Source: Candidatus Loosdrechtia aerotolerans (GTDB lineage: Bacteria; Planctomycetota; Brocadiia; Brocadiales; Brocadiaceae). From it: a stretch of 64,000 nt of DNA. The position numbers and the translations under genes were made by a program. Where the stretch lies: contig SOER01000007.1 in NCBI GenBank assembly GCA_021646405.1, positions 1 through 64,000 of the forward strand, given 5' to 3'. The notes beneath the pieces are model-generated. The model saw only the letters and a list, made by a program, of their open reading frames with translations. It was not told where the DNA came from and made no database searches. Position 1 is the stretch's first letter; each line of letters starts with the position of its first letter. Positions 34,330-43,815 of this stretch are shown piece after piece.

Positions 34330-37300
34330 ATGAGTAACAAGGATAATTTCGTTCATCTTCATGTCCATAGTGAATACAGCCTTCTTGACGGTGCTTGTAA
34401 AATTAGCGACCTTGTGGAAAGGGCTGTTCAGCTGAAAATGCAAGCCCTTGCCCTTACGGATCATGGGAATATGTTTGGCGCTATCGAATTTTATGAGGTG
34501 GCAAAATCCCGGGGAATAAAACCCATTCTGGGCTATGAAGCATACATGGCGCAGGGAAGCCGTTTTGATAAAGAATCCAAAAACGGTAAAGAGGTTCTTA
34601 GCCATATTACCCTCCTCGCGGAAAACTATGAGGGGTATTGTAATCTTCTGAAACTTACTACCTCTGCATATCTTGAAGGTTTTTATTATAAGCCACGAAT
34701 TGACAAAGAACTTCTAAAAACGTTCTCGAAAGGAATCATTTGTCTGAGCGGGTGTATGACCTCTCAAATTAATCAATGTTTGTTAAATAATCGTCTTGAA
34801 GACGCTATGAAAATAGCAAGAGGGTACAAGGATATATTTGGCCCTGATCGTTTTTACCTCGAAGTTCAGAATAACAAAATTGAAAATCAGGCACGATTAG
34901 TATCCGAGGCGGTGGAGATAGGAAAGAGATTGGATATACCTCTCGTTGCAACAAATGATACCCATTATATGGATATGGATGATGCAATGGCACATGATGT
35001 TCTCCTATGTATCAATACGGGGAAGCGTTTTTCTGATATACAGAGGTTGCGTTTTGGATCTCAGGAATTCTACTTTAAAAATGCTCATGAAATGTACAGT
35101 GCTTTTCAGGACGTTCCGGGGGCTGTTGAAAATACCTTAAAAATTGCTGAACGGTGTAATGTTGAAATGGCCTTTGGGAAGGTTCATTTACCTAAATTTC
35201 TTGCACCGGAAGGTATGTCTAATAAACAGTATTTACAGAAGCTCTGTGAAGAAGGGGCGGTGAGGAAATATGGTTCTGTTACATCGGGTGTCCGCGAACG
35301 TTTGGATTATGAGCTTACCGTTATTGAAAATACCGGTTTTGTCGATTATTTTTTAATTGTCTGGGATTTCATTAACTTTGCCGTACAGCAGCGTATACCT
35401 GCAACAGGACGCGGTTCCGGAGCAGGTAGCCTCGTTGCTTATTTGCTAAATATCACCAATATCGACCCCATTAAGAATGATTTATTATTTGAGAGGTTTT
35501 TAAATGCAGAGAGAGTCTCTATGCCCGATTTAGATATTGATTTCTGTGCAGAGGGTCGTGAAAAGGTTATCCAGTACGTCAGAAATAAATACGGCGGAGA
35601 CAGCAATGTGGCTCAGATTATTACCTTCGGGACAATGAAGGCAAAGGCAGTTATTCGGGATGTTGGGCGGGTACTCAGTATCCCTCTCTCTGAAGTGGAT
35701 AAGGTAGCGAAACTTATCCCCAACACACTGAATATAACGTTACGGCAGGCATTAGAGCAGGAACCTGCATTAAAGGCACTTTATGAGAACGAAAAACATA
35801 TCCGCGATCTCTTTAACATTTCACAAAAACTTGAAGGGTTATGCCGGCATGCATCAGTACACGCAGCAGGCATTGTGATTTCAGATGAACCGCTTACTCA
35901 GTATGTTCCACTTGCGAGAACAAGGGATGCAGTTACTACTCAGTACTACGATGAAATACTGGTTGATAAGATCGGATTGTTAAAAGCAGATTTTCTTGGC
36001 GTCCGAAAATTAACGGTTATTGACAAGGCTACCAAGTTAATTCACAAAACTACAGGAATAGATATCAACCTTGCAGAAATCGCTATGGACGATAAAAAAA
36101 CATATGAATTATTAACCCGTGGGGATGTAAAGGGTGTTTTTCAAGTAGAGACAAGCCGTGGGTTTAAAGAATTACTAAGAAAACTAAAACCTGATAAATT
36201 TGCCGATATCCTTCCGTTAGTAGCTCTGTACAGGCCCGGGCCACTACAGAGTGGGATGGTGGAATCTTTTATTAATCGAAAACACGGAAAGGAAGAGGTA
36301 ACGTACCTCCACCCTTTGCTCGAGCCTATCTTAAAAGAAACGTATGGGGTAATTTTGTATCAGGAACAGGTTATGCGTATTGCCAACCGGTTAGCAGGTT
36401 TTACTCTGAATCAGGCGGATAATCTCCGGAAAGCGATGGGAAAGAAGAAGCCTGAAATTATGGCAAAATTCAAAGACCAATTCGTAAATGGTGCCATTGC
36501 GAATGGAATCCCAAAGGAAATCGCTATAAGTATCTTTGAACTGATGGAGTACTTTGCTGGGTATGGTTTCAATAAATCTCATTCAGCAGCCTATGCGGTA
36601 ATTACCTACCAAACCGCATATTTGAAAGCACATTATCCCGTTCAGTATATGGTTGCACAGATGAGTTGTGAGAAGGAAAACATCGATAAAGTTGTAGATT
36701 ACATAGAGGATTGCCGCCGGATGAGCATTGAGGTGATGCCACCGGATATTAATGAAAGTCAGAATGATTTTACAATTTACCAGGGGAATAAAATACGGTT
36801 CGGACTAGGAGCTATTAAAAATGTGGGGGGGAAGGCTATCGATTCTATAATACAATCACGGGATACGGGGGGGCCATTTGTTTCTCTCTTTGATTTTTGC
36901 AAGCGGGTTGATATGCGGGCCGTTAATAAGCAAGTAATTGAGTACTTGATTAAATCAGGATGCTTTGATTCCCTGCATACGAATCGTGCAGGATTGCTTG
37001 CGGGGCTCGACACTGTTATGCAGATGGGGAGTATGGCAAATAAGGATAGACGCACCGGCCAGAAGTCCCTGTTCAGTCCCGATAGCGATTTAGATATATT
37101 CAAGGAAGAAGAATCAGGGATAGATGGTACTGTAAGCTGCTGGTCTGAAAAAGAGACGCGGCAGGCAGAAAGAGAGAGTCTCGGATTCTACTTGAGTTCC
37201 CATCCTTTAAACGCGTACAAGGAAAAAATCAAACAAATATCCACAACATCGTCAACAGATATTTCTGAACTCCCTGAAGGCGAAGAAATAGTCATGGGGG

Positions 37301-37800
37301 GTATTATTACCAATCTTAGGCCCAGCAATACAAAACGCGGTGATCCCATGGTATATATTACCCTTGAAGATATGAACGGTACAGTTGAGTGTATTGCTTT
37401 TCAGAAAGAATCAAAAGCGTACAAATCGCTTTTAAACTTGGATGAAGTTATCTTTGTCAGGGGGCAAATTGGTTTCCAAAGCACTACTCCAACTATCCGG
37501 GTTAAGGAAATCATTGCTGAAAAAGATGCTTTTTCACGCCTGGCAAAATGCATAACCATCCGATTCGAGACCTCACAATTTGAAGAATCAAAATTATTTC
37601 AACTACGAGAAATTATTAAGGTTCATAATGGGGAATGCCCCCTTTTCTTTGAGATTACCACGCCTCAGGGCAGTTATTTCATTAAAGCATCCCGTCAATA
37701 TTTCATCTCTGTAACAGATACCTTTCTCTCGCGCATACAAGAACTCTTTAGTCCAGAAACCCTACAGTTAAACCAGCCGGAAATACTGACAATCCTTTAA
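34330..37800 (+). CDS. dnaE: DNA polymerase III alpha subunit
   Basis: 1156 residues, normal for DnaE1. The PHP domain begins FVHLHVHSEYSLLDGACK. The polymerase core has RGSGAGSLVAYLL, the catalytic aspartates in MPDLDIDFC, GVFQVETSRGFKELLRKLKP and YQEQVMRIANRLAGF. The C-terminal part has a helix-hairpin-helix region and an OB fold (GGIITNLRPSNTKRGDPM). It is the replicative polymerase. It stands in a plus-strand run with the NDK-like, MBL and gyrA genes. Confidence 0.97.
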   Translation: MSNKDNFVHLHVHSEYSLLDGACKISDLVERAVQLKMQALALTDHGNMFGAIEFYEVAKSRGIKPILGYEAYMAQGSRFDKESKNGKEVLSHITLLAENYEGYCNLLKLTTSAYLEGFYYKPRIDKELLKTFSKGIICLSGCMTSQINQCLLNNRLEDAMKIARGYKDIFGPDRFYLEVQNNKIENQARLVSEAVEIGKRLDIPLVATNDTHYMDMDDAMAHDVLLCINTGKRFSDIQRLRFGSQEFYFKNAHEMYSAFQDVPGAVENTLKIAERCNVEMAFGKVHLPKFLAPEGMSNKQYLQKLCEEGAVRKYGSVTSGVRERLDYELTVIENTGFVDYFLIVWDFINFAVQQRIPATGRGSGAGSLVAYLLNITNIDPIKNDLLFERFLNAERVSMPDLDIDFCAEGREKVIQYVRNKYGGDSNVAQIITFGTMKAKAVIRDVGRVLSIPLSEVDKVAKLIPNTLNITLRQALEQEPALKALYENEKHIRDLFNISQKLEGLCRHASVHAAGIVISDEPLTQYVPLARTRDAVTTQYYDEILVDKIGLLKADFLGVRKLTVIDKATKLIHKTTGIDINLAEIAMDDKKTYELLTRGDVKGVFQVETSRGFKELLRKLKPDKFADILPLVALYRPGPLQSGMVESFINRKHGKEEVTYLHPLLEPILKETYGVILYQEQVMRIANRLAGFTLNQADNLRKAMGKKKPEIMAKFKDQFVNGAIANGIPKEIAISIFELMEYFAGYGFNKSHSAAYAVITYQTAYLKAHYPVQYMVAQMSCEKENIDKVVDYIEDCRRMSIEVMPPDINESQNDFTIYQGNKIRFGLGAIKNVGGKAIDSIIQSRDTGGPFVSLFDFCKRVDMRAVNKQVIEYLIKSGCFDSLHTNRAGLLAGLDTVMQMGSMANKDRRTGQKSLFSPDSDLDIFKEEESGIDGTVSCWSEKETRQAERESLGFYLSSHPLNAYKEKIKQISTTSSTDISELPEGEEIVMGGIITNLRPSNTKRGDPMVYITLEDMNGTVECIAFQKESKAYKSLLNLDEVIFVRGQIGFQSTTPTIRVKEIIAEKDAFSRLAKCITIRFETSQFEESKLFQLREIIKVHNGECPLFFEITTPQGSYFIKASRQYFISVTDTFLSRIQELFSPETLQLNQPEILTIL

Positions 37801-37806
37801 AAACTA

Positions 37807-37835
37807 TTGACCCATTGTATCTGTCGTGTTACAAT
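37807..37835 (+). promoter_or_regulatory. Candidate sigma-70 promoter for the NDK-like gene
   Basis: TTGACC (37807-37812), 17-base spacer, TACAAT (37830-37835). It begins 7 bases after the dnaE stop and lies 134 bases before the next ATG. Confidence 0.5.
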
Positions 37836-37969
37836 TTAGCATTTAACCGATTTTTATTACAAGATATATCGGGTATTGAAAAAACCAAGTATTGAAAGAA
37901 GTTAGGATATATTATAGGTGTTTAAATATTTACTTATTTCTATCTTGATTCTCGGAGAAAACCATATTT

Positions 37970-39160
37970 ATGGCAAGTGAACTTACGTATGCATTGATTA
38001 CTCCTTACAGTCTTTTAAAAAGCCGTACCGGTGGTATTTTAGGGCGTTTGCTTTCGTTGACAAATCTTGAGTTTATAGGCGCAACGATGTTTGCACCAAG
38101 TGATGCCTTTGTTGATAAATACTGCTTAACTATTGAAGAACAGAATATCAAGCCCGCATGGAAGAAAGTTATGATTAACTATGTTAATAGTAACTTTCGC
38201 AAAGAGAATAAATTCGGAATTACCAACAGGACGGTACTGCTCCTTTTTAAAGGGTCCAATGCTATTGTAAAGATGAAAGACGATGTTATTGGACCCATCA
38301 CAAGCTTTCAGGGACATACTATCCGTGGAAGTTTTGGAGACTATGTTGAAAGCTCCAATGGTACTACTGAATATTTTGAGCCAGCAGTAATTACCTCTGC
38401 AGACCCCATTACCAATAACAAGCAGCTTGAGCTGTTTGCTGAATATTTACCCGGGGATGGAGGAGTTCTTGAGGACGTTATTCAATATTCTGAAGGAGCC
38501 AGGCCAGAAACTACATTGGTTATCTTGAAACCGTTTGAAGAACAAAGTCCGCTACCGGGGAACATTATCGATATGTTTTCAAGAGCTGGTCTCTATATTG
38601 TTGGAATAAAGCTTTTAAGAATGAGCATTGCACAGGCTGAAGAATTTTACGGCCCCTTGATAGATATTTTTCGAGAAAAATTAAAACCAAAGCCGGAAAA
38701 GATAGCTGAAAAACTCAAAGACTGTTTTAAATCCCTCTTTACTTTTGAGGTGCCGGGTGACATACTTAGCGGTCAGGCGGAACAATTATCTGAACAATTA
38801 AAAAACATAAATGCGATGCACGAGTTCAATAAGATCATACAATATATGACTGGATTAGATCCCGAAAAAACAGATGCGGCTGGGAAGAGAATGCCAGGAA
38901 CAACCCGCTGCCTTGCCCTCTTATATCAAGGGCCCGATGCAATTAGCAAAATACGGAATATTTTAGGCCCTACCGACTCAAAGAAGGGTGAACCCGGTAA
39001 AGTCAGGAGGATTTATGGCGAAGATATTATGAAGAATGCTGCACATGCTTCTGATTCTACAGAGAATGCGGAAAGAGAGCGGAAGATTATCGGACTTTGG
39101 GATAATAGTGGGCCCTGTGAACTTAAAGGATTAATAGAAAACTATTTACAGAAAATATAG
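37970..39160 (+). CDS. Tandem nucleoside-diphosphate-kinase-like protein, first domain degenerate
   Basis: 396 residues; ordinary NDK is about 140. The second half holds NDK landmarks: TTLVILKPFEE with the phosphate-binding Lys, KIRNILGPTDSKKGEPG, and the active His359 in KNAAHASDSTENAERE. It is split by an insert of about 60 helical residues. The first half (YALITPYSLLKSRTGGILG, VIGPITSFQGHTIRGSFGDY) aligns with the same fold but has Thr for the Lys and no His (SSNGTTEYFEP). So one active and one probably inactive copy are fused. The active half would pass gamma-phosphate between nucleotides. It is followed 4 bases later by the MBL gene. Confidence 0.85.
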   Translation: MASELTYALITPYSLLKSRTGGILGRLLSLTNLEFIGATMFAPSDAFVDKYCLTIEEQNIKPAWKKVMINYVNSNFRKENKFGITNRTVLLLFKGSNAIVKMKDDVIGPITSFQGHTIRGSFGDYVESSNGTTEYFEPAVITSADPITNNKQLELFAEYLPGDGGVLEDVIQYSEGARPETTLVILKPFEEQSPLPGNIIDMFSRAGLYIVGIKLLRMSIAQAEEFYGPLIDIFREKLKPKPEKIAEKLKDCFKSLFTFEVPGDILSGQAEQLSEQLKNINAMHEFNKIIQYMTGLDPEKTDAAGKRMPGTTRCLALLYQGPDAISKIRNILGPTDSKKGEPGKVRRIYGEDIMKNAAHASDSTENAERERKIIGLWDNSGPCELKGLIENYLQKI

Positions 39161-39164
39161 AAGT

Positions 39165-39839
39165 ATGCTTATTCATAAGTTAAATGTAGGACCTTTACAG
39201 GTATGTTGTTATATTATTGCAGGCAAGGCTTCTTCAGATGCATTGATTATTGATTCAGGTGCAGACGCAGAAGATATTATTGCCTTTATCAAAAATAGGC
39301 ACTTAACACCGAGAAGTATTGTGCTTACCCATGGTCATGGTGACCATATAGGCGCCAATGCTGATCTGAAAAAGATTTTTCCGGCTATTCAGATTTTTGT
39401 GCATGAAAAAGATCAGGATATGCTCCCGTATCCGGCCAAAAACCTCTCTATCCTTTCTGCCTTTTATGGCGGCCCAACAGTACGGTCTCCGTTTGCAGAC
39501 AAGCTGCTGAAAGATGGTGACATTGTTGGTGTGGATGGGTGTGTGTTTGAAGTCATTCATATTCCGGGACATACTCCCGGCGGAATATGTTTATACAGTA
39601 AGAACCGAGAGGATGGAAAGCCTCCTCTCTTGTTTTCCGGAGATAGTCTCTTTAAGGGCGGCATTGGCCGGACAGATTTTCCCGGATGTAATCATAAAAC
39701 ACTTATTCAGTCTATCAGGGAGCGTTTATTTATGCTTGATGAAAGAACGATTGTGTATCCCGGCCATGGTCCGTCAACGACTATTGGAGAAGAAAAGAAC
39801 TATAATCCATTTGTATCTGAGGTAACTATAAATGGTTGA
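39165..39839 (+). CDS. Metallo-beta-lactamase-fold hydrolase (glyoxalase II-like)
   Basis: 224 residues. The metal motif THGHGDHIGAN (HxHxDH), a second His in VIHIPGHTPGG, Asp in LFSGDSLF and a final His in VYPGHGPSTTIG give the complete dinuclear metal site of the MBL fold. It resembles the small YcbL/GloB-like hydrolases that cleave thioesters; the substrate is not known. It starts 4 bases after the NDK-like gene and its last 8 bases overlap the gyrA start, so the three are likely co-transcribed. Confidence 0.9.
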   Translation: MLIHKLNVGPLQVCCYIIAGKASSDALIIDSGADAEDIIAFIKNRHLTPRSIVLTHGHGDHIGANADLKKIFPAIQIFVHEKDQDMLPYPAKNLSILSAFYGGPTVRSPFADKLLKDGDIVGVDGCVFEVIHIPGHTPGGICLYSKNREDGKPPLLFSGDSLFKGGIGRTDFPGCNHKTLIQSIRERLFMLDERTIVYPGHGPSTTIGEEKNYNPFVSEVTING

Positions 39840-42360
39840 AAGAAGAGAAAATATAAAAGACCTCTTCATTGAAGAGGAGATGAAAGATTCGTATCTTAAT
39901 TATGCAATGAGTGTCATAATGAGCCGGGCGCTTCCCGATGTGAGGGATGGTTTAAAACCTTCACAAAGGCGCATCCTTGTTGCCATGAACGACCTTGGTT
40001 TAGGCCCTCGTTCTAAATTCAGAAAATGTGCTAAAATTGCTGGTGACACTACGGGAAACTATCATCCTCACGGTGAACAGGTTGTCTATCCAACCCTCGT
40101 TCGCATGGCACAGGATTTTAATTATCGATATCCCCTCGTTCATGGTCAGGGAAATTTTGGTTCTATTGATGGTGATCCTCCTGCTGCTATGCGTTACACA
40201 GAGGCCCGGATGACAGAAGTTACAATGATTATGATGGAAGATCTCGAGAGAGAAACTGTTGATTATGTACCGAACTATGATGATACCAGGGTGGAACCTA
40301 TTGTCCTTCCTTCAAAATTTCCCAATCTCCTCTGTAATGGTTGTTCTGGTATAGCAGTTGGTATGGCTACCAGCATCCCACCCCACAATGTAGGTGAGAT
40401 CTGTGATGGAATTATTAAGGTTATTGATAACCCCGATATCACGGTTGATGAATTGATGAAGATTATCAAAGGGCCTGATTTTCCTACCGGGGCCTTAATC
40501 TGCGGTACTGAAGGTATTAAAGAGGGATATCGGAAGGGGCGCGGGACGATTACTGTACGGGCACGGGTACATACAGAAACATCCAAAAGTGGAAGAAAGA
40601 GTATTGTTGTGACTGAAATACCATACCAGCTAAACAGAGATAATATTTTGGAGCGTATTGCTGAGTTGGTGAAGGAAGAACAGATTAAGGGTATCTCAGA
40701 TGTCCGGAATGAAAGTGATCGGGAAGGAAGCCGGCTTGTCATTGAATTGAAAAAAGGTGAAGATGAAGAGATCATCTTGAATCAGCTGTATAAACATACG
40801 AAACTCCAGGACAGTTTCAGTATCATCATGATTGCTCTGGTAAATAATCGTCCAGAAACCCTCAACTTGAAGCAGATGCTGGTTTACTATATCGAGCACC
40901 GAAAGGTTGTCATTACGCGAAGGACAAAATATTTACTGGAAAAGGCACAAGCAAAGGCTCATATCCTGGAAGGGCTGAGGATTGCACTCCAGAATATAGA
41001 CGCAATTATTAATTTAATTAAGACATCTGCCTCTGTTAATCATGCACGCAAGGGGCTTATCAGTCAATTTTCTCTCACGGAGATTCAAGCGAATGCCATC
41101 TTGGATATGAGGCTCCAGAGACTAACGGGGCTTGAACAGGAAAAGATCGAAGAAGAGTATAAAAGATTATGTGCAGATATTAAAGAATACCAGGCCATCC
41201 TGGCCAGTGAAAAACTGGTGTTGGATATTATCAAAAAGGATATCAGAGAGATTAAAGAACGTTTCGGTGATAAACGTCGCACAGAAATTGTTAGTGCGGT
41301 TACTGATTTAGATCTGGAAGATCTTATTGCTGAAGAGAACGTTGTTGTTATTATTACTCATGAAGGATATATCAAGCGGTTGCCGCTTACCTCTTACCGA
41401 AAACAGCATCGCGGTGGTAAGGGTGTTACTGGTGCAGAAATGAAAGAAGGGGATTTTATTGAACATCTGTTTGTGGCATTGACGCATGATTATATCCTGT
41501 TTTTTACCGACCAGGGTCGAGTTTACTGGCAAAAGGTTTATGATATTCCAGAGATGGGGAGGACATCAAAGGGCCGGGCGCTCATTAATTTGTTGAATGT
41601 CAAAGATGGTGAATGCATAACGTCTCTTATTCCTGTACGAAATTTTGATGATCGGCAACTGGTTATGGTAACGAGTAACGGGATTATTAAAAAGACTCCC
41701 TTGTGCGCATATGGTAATCCTAAAAAAGGTGGTATTATTGCTATTACCCTGGATCAAGGGGATAAGTTAATTGGTGTTAAATTAACAAACGGTAAACAAG
41801 ATATTATACTCGGTACCGAACAGGGGAAGGCCATGTGCTTTTCAGAGAAAGATGTTAGAACAATGGGGCGCGTAACCCATGGGGTAAAGGGGATTACCCT
41901 GAAAGACGGAGACAAGGTGAGAGGTGTGGTTATTGTAGATGAAAATGCCTCCTTGTTAACGGTTTGCGAACATGGTTTTGGTAAACGTACAGATTTTGGC
42001 GAATATCCTGTGCATCGCCGGGGCGGACAGGGTGTCATTAACATTAAAACCACTGAGAGAAACGGAAAGGTCGTTGCCTTACTTGATGTGAGAGATGAAG
42101 ATGACCTGATTATGATAACTGCAAAAGGCATGGTGATCCGTACCTCAGTGAACACCATTCGCAGTATTGGAAGGAATACGCAAGGGGTCAAACTCTTTTC
42201 TATAGTAGAGGGAGACAAACTTGTCTCTGTTGCCCGTATTATTCCTGAAGAAACACCTTCCGGCAAGGATGAGGTTTTAACAGGTACAGTGAAGAAAGAA
42301 CCGGAGACTGGTGAAGAAGGTACTGCTGAAAAAGGTACTCTGGAAGAGGCTGAGGAATAG
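39832..42360 (+). CDS. gyrA: DNA gyrase subunit A
   Basis: 842 residues. The cleavage-reunion domain holds the active Tyr122 in AMRYTEARM and the quinolone-region GDTTGNYHPHGEQVVYPTLVRMAQ. The C-terminal beta-pinwheel carries the gyrase-specific box QHRGGKG, which distinguishes it from ParC. The protein ends in an acidic tail rich in Glu. The start codon overlaps the preceding MBL gene by 8 bases. gyrB is not in the window. Confidence 0.97.
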   Translation: MVERRENIKDLFIEEEMKDSYLNYAMSVIMSRALPDVRDGLKPSQRRILVAMNDLGLGPRSKFRKCAKIAGDTTGNYHPHGEQVVYPTLVRMAQDFNYRYPLVHGQGNFGSIDGDPPAAMRYTEARMTEVTMIMMEDLERETVDYVPNYDDTRVEPIVLPSKFPNLLCNGCSGIAVGMATSIPPHNVGEICDGIIKVIDNPDITVDELMKIIKGPDFPTGALICGTEGIKEGYRKGRGTITVRARVHTETSKSGRKSIVVTEIPYQLNRDNILERIAELVKEEQIKGISDVRNESDREGSRLVIELKKGEDEEIILNQLYKHTKLQDSFSIIMIALVNNRPETLNLKQMLVYYIEHRKVVITRRTKYLLEKAQAKAHILEGLRIALQNIDAIINLIKTSASVNHARKGLISQFSLTEIQANAILDMRLQRLTGLEQEKIEEEYKRLCADIKEYQAILASEKLVLDIIKKDIREIKERFGDKRRTEIVSAVTDLDLEDLIAEENVVVIITHEGYIKRLPLTSYRKQHRGGKGVTGAEMKEGDFIEHLFVALTHDYILFFTDQGRVYWQKVYDIPEMGRTSKGRALINLLNVKDGECITSLIPVRNFDDRQLVMVTSNGIIKKTPLCAYGNPKKGGIIAITLDQGDKLIGVKLTNGKQDIILGTEQGKAMCFSEKDVRTMGRVTHGVKGITLKDGDKVRGVVIVDENASLLTVCEHGFGKRTDFGEYPVHRRGGQGVINIKTTERNGKVVALLDVRDEDDLIMITAKGMVIRTSVNTIRSIGRNTQGVKLFSIVEGDKLVSVARIIPEETPSGKDEVLTGTVKKEPETGEEGTAEKGTLEEAEE

Positions 42361-42591
42361 AACAGGCTTATAACGCGGTTTAAGAACCAAACCTGTAAAA
42401 AACAGAGATTCAATGCCATCGCAAGGTTTGCAGAACTAGTTTCATCTTTTGATACCTTCCGTAAGAATCTGAACCGTCAGGAATTTTTATTCAGAATGAT
42501 TATGTGTTTGCGGATAGCTGTACAACCAGTTTTCATTCTGTTAAGCCATCCGTAAGCTTTGTTTTTTTAAGTGTTTATTGTTATTTTTTTA

Positions 42592-42620
42592 TTGACTTGC
42601 CGATACAAAAATTATATTCT
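42592..42620 (+). promoter_or_regulatory. Candidate sigma-70 promoter for the Fur-family gene
   Basis: TTGACT (42592-42597), 17-base spacer, TATTCT (42615-42620), 46 bases before the ATG at 42667. The rest of the 306-base gap after gyrA shows no gene; ACAGG...CCTGT near 42362-42398 is a loose stem at best. Confidence 0.55.
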
Positions 42621-42666
42621 ATTTTTGTTAACAATCATTTTTCTTTATATTTCGGAATAAATAACT

Positions 42667-43083
42667 ATGGAATCTATAGAAAAATTAACGAATATATTAA
42701 GAAGTAACGGCATGAAGATCACACCTCAGCGGTTGATGATCTTTAAGGTCTTGAAGAATAATACTTCCCACCCGTCTGCAGAAGAGATATTCAGGAGAGT
42801 AAAAAGGACTTATCCTACTGTGTCATTTACCACCATTTATAAAACGCTAGAAACTTTAAGGGATCTTGGAGAGATAAAAGAGCTTATTATCGATAAGGAT
42901 CGTAAACATTATGATCCTAATACAGACAGCCATCACCATGTTATCTGTTCTACCTGCAAAAAAATAGGTGATATTCTCGATGATTATTCGCCATCTATCA
43001 AACTGCCTGATTCTATTAAAAATAAGTACACTGTTTCAGGTTTCCAAATATCTTTCTATGGTGTTTGTAATGATTGCAGATAG
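42667..43083 (+). CDS. Fur-family regulator, PerR-like
   Basis: 138 residues. A winged helix (residues 1-80, KITPQRLMIFKVLKNN...SFTTIYKTLETLRDLG) precedes a dimerisation domain with HYDPNTDSHHHVICSTCKK and a second pair CNDC at the C-terminus, the structural zinc site. The short spacing and the HHHVIC segment resemble PerR more than Fur, but the Asp/His set that decides peroxide sensing cannot be judged safely by eye. Monocistronic, with a promoter at 42592. CopA and a class I amidotransferase lie nearby without obvious linkage. Confidence 0.88.
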   Translation: MESIEKLTNILRSNGMKITPQRLMIFKVLKNNTSHPSAEEIFRRVKRTYPTVSFTTIYKTLETLRDLGEIKELIIDKDRKHYDPNTDSHHHVICSTCKKIGDILDDYSPSIKLPDSIKNKYTVSGFQISFYGVCNDCR

Positions 43084-43111
43084 GGCTTGTTTGCTGTATA
43101 AAAATGCACCT

Positions 43112-43813
43112 TTAATTTGAAGCGTGAATAAGGGAAGTGAACAGAGATATATGTCCCGGTCTATGAATCATACGTTCCGGATGCCACTGGACGCCTAAAA
43201 GAAAAGGGTATCCTTCCCATTCAATGGCCTCTATAATACCATCGGTCGCATGGGCAGTGTCCCTTAAACCTTTACCCAATGTTTTAATGGCCTGGTGATG
43301 TATGCTATTTGTCGTAATACAATCCGTTCCAAAGATTCTGGAAAGAAGTGAATCCCTTTTTGCTGCCACAGGGTGAGTATACTGCTCGTTTTCTGGATCT
43401 TTATGGGTAATTGGTGTTGAGACCTCAGTTGGAATATCTTGTATTAAAGAACCACCGAAGGCGACATTTACGAGCTGCGCACCGTAACATATTGCCAGAA
43501 TGGGTTTTCTCATTATAATTGCCGTTTGTAATAAGGTAAAATCAGCAACGTCTTTGTCCGCATGGACGCATTTAGTTCTTTCATGTCTTCTTTCTCCGTA
43601 GCGCTCCGGTGGAATATCGTTTCCTCCTGTAAGGAGTAAACCATTGACTCTTTTCAGAAAGAATTCTATATCGTTTTCATTTTTTAGTATAGGCAAGAGT
43701 ACAGGGATACCGCCAGCTGCAATGATGGCGTCGCTGTAGTCCCTGTATAAAAAAGAATATGGTAGTCTGCTTTCTTTTTCGTAATCACAATTAATACCAA
43801 TAACCGGTTTCAT
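43112..43813 (-). CDS. Class-I glutamine amidotransferase, peptidase C26 (PuuD-like)
   Basis: 233 residues. The nucleophile Cys is in PILAICYGAQLVNVAFGG, the catalytic His in GVQWHPERM, and the Gly-rich start of the site in LLTGGNDIPPERYGE. This is the gamma-glutamyl-gamma-aminobutyrate hydrolase family; these enzymes remove glutamate from gamma-glutamyl compounds. The substrate here is unknown. It follows hslU by 2 bases, so it is probably co-transcribed with hslVU, an arrangement without an obvious functional link. Confidence 0.88.
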   Translation of the reverse strand: MKPVIGINCDYEKESRLPYSFLYRDYSDAIIAAGGIPVLLPILKNENDIEFFLKRVNGLLLTGGNDIPPERYGERRHERTKCVHADKDVADFTLLQTAIIMRKPILAICYGAQLVNVAFGGSLIQDIPTEVSTPITHKDPENEQYTHPVAAKRDSLLSRIFGTDCITTNSIHHQAIKTLGKGLRDTAHATDGIIEAIEWEGYPFLLGVQWHPERMIHRPGHISLFTSLIHASN

Positions 43814-43815
43814 CT

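Noticed and set aside
39832-42360. ParC/GrlA instead of GyrA
   Set aside because: The gyrase-specific box QHRGGKG is present in the C-terminal domain.
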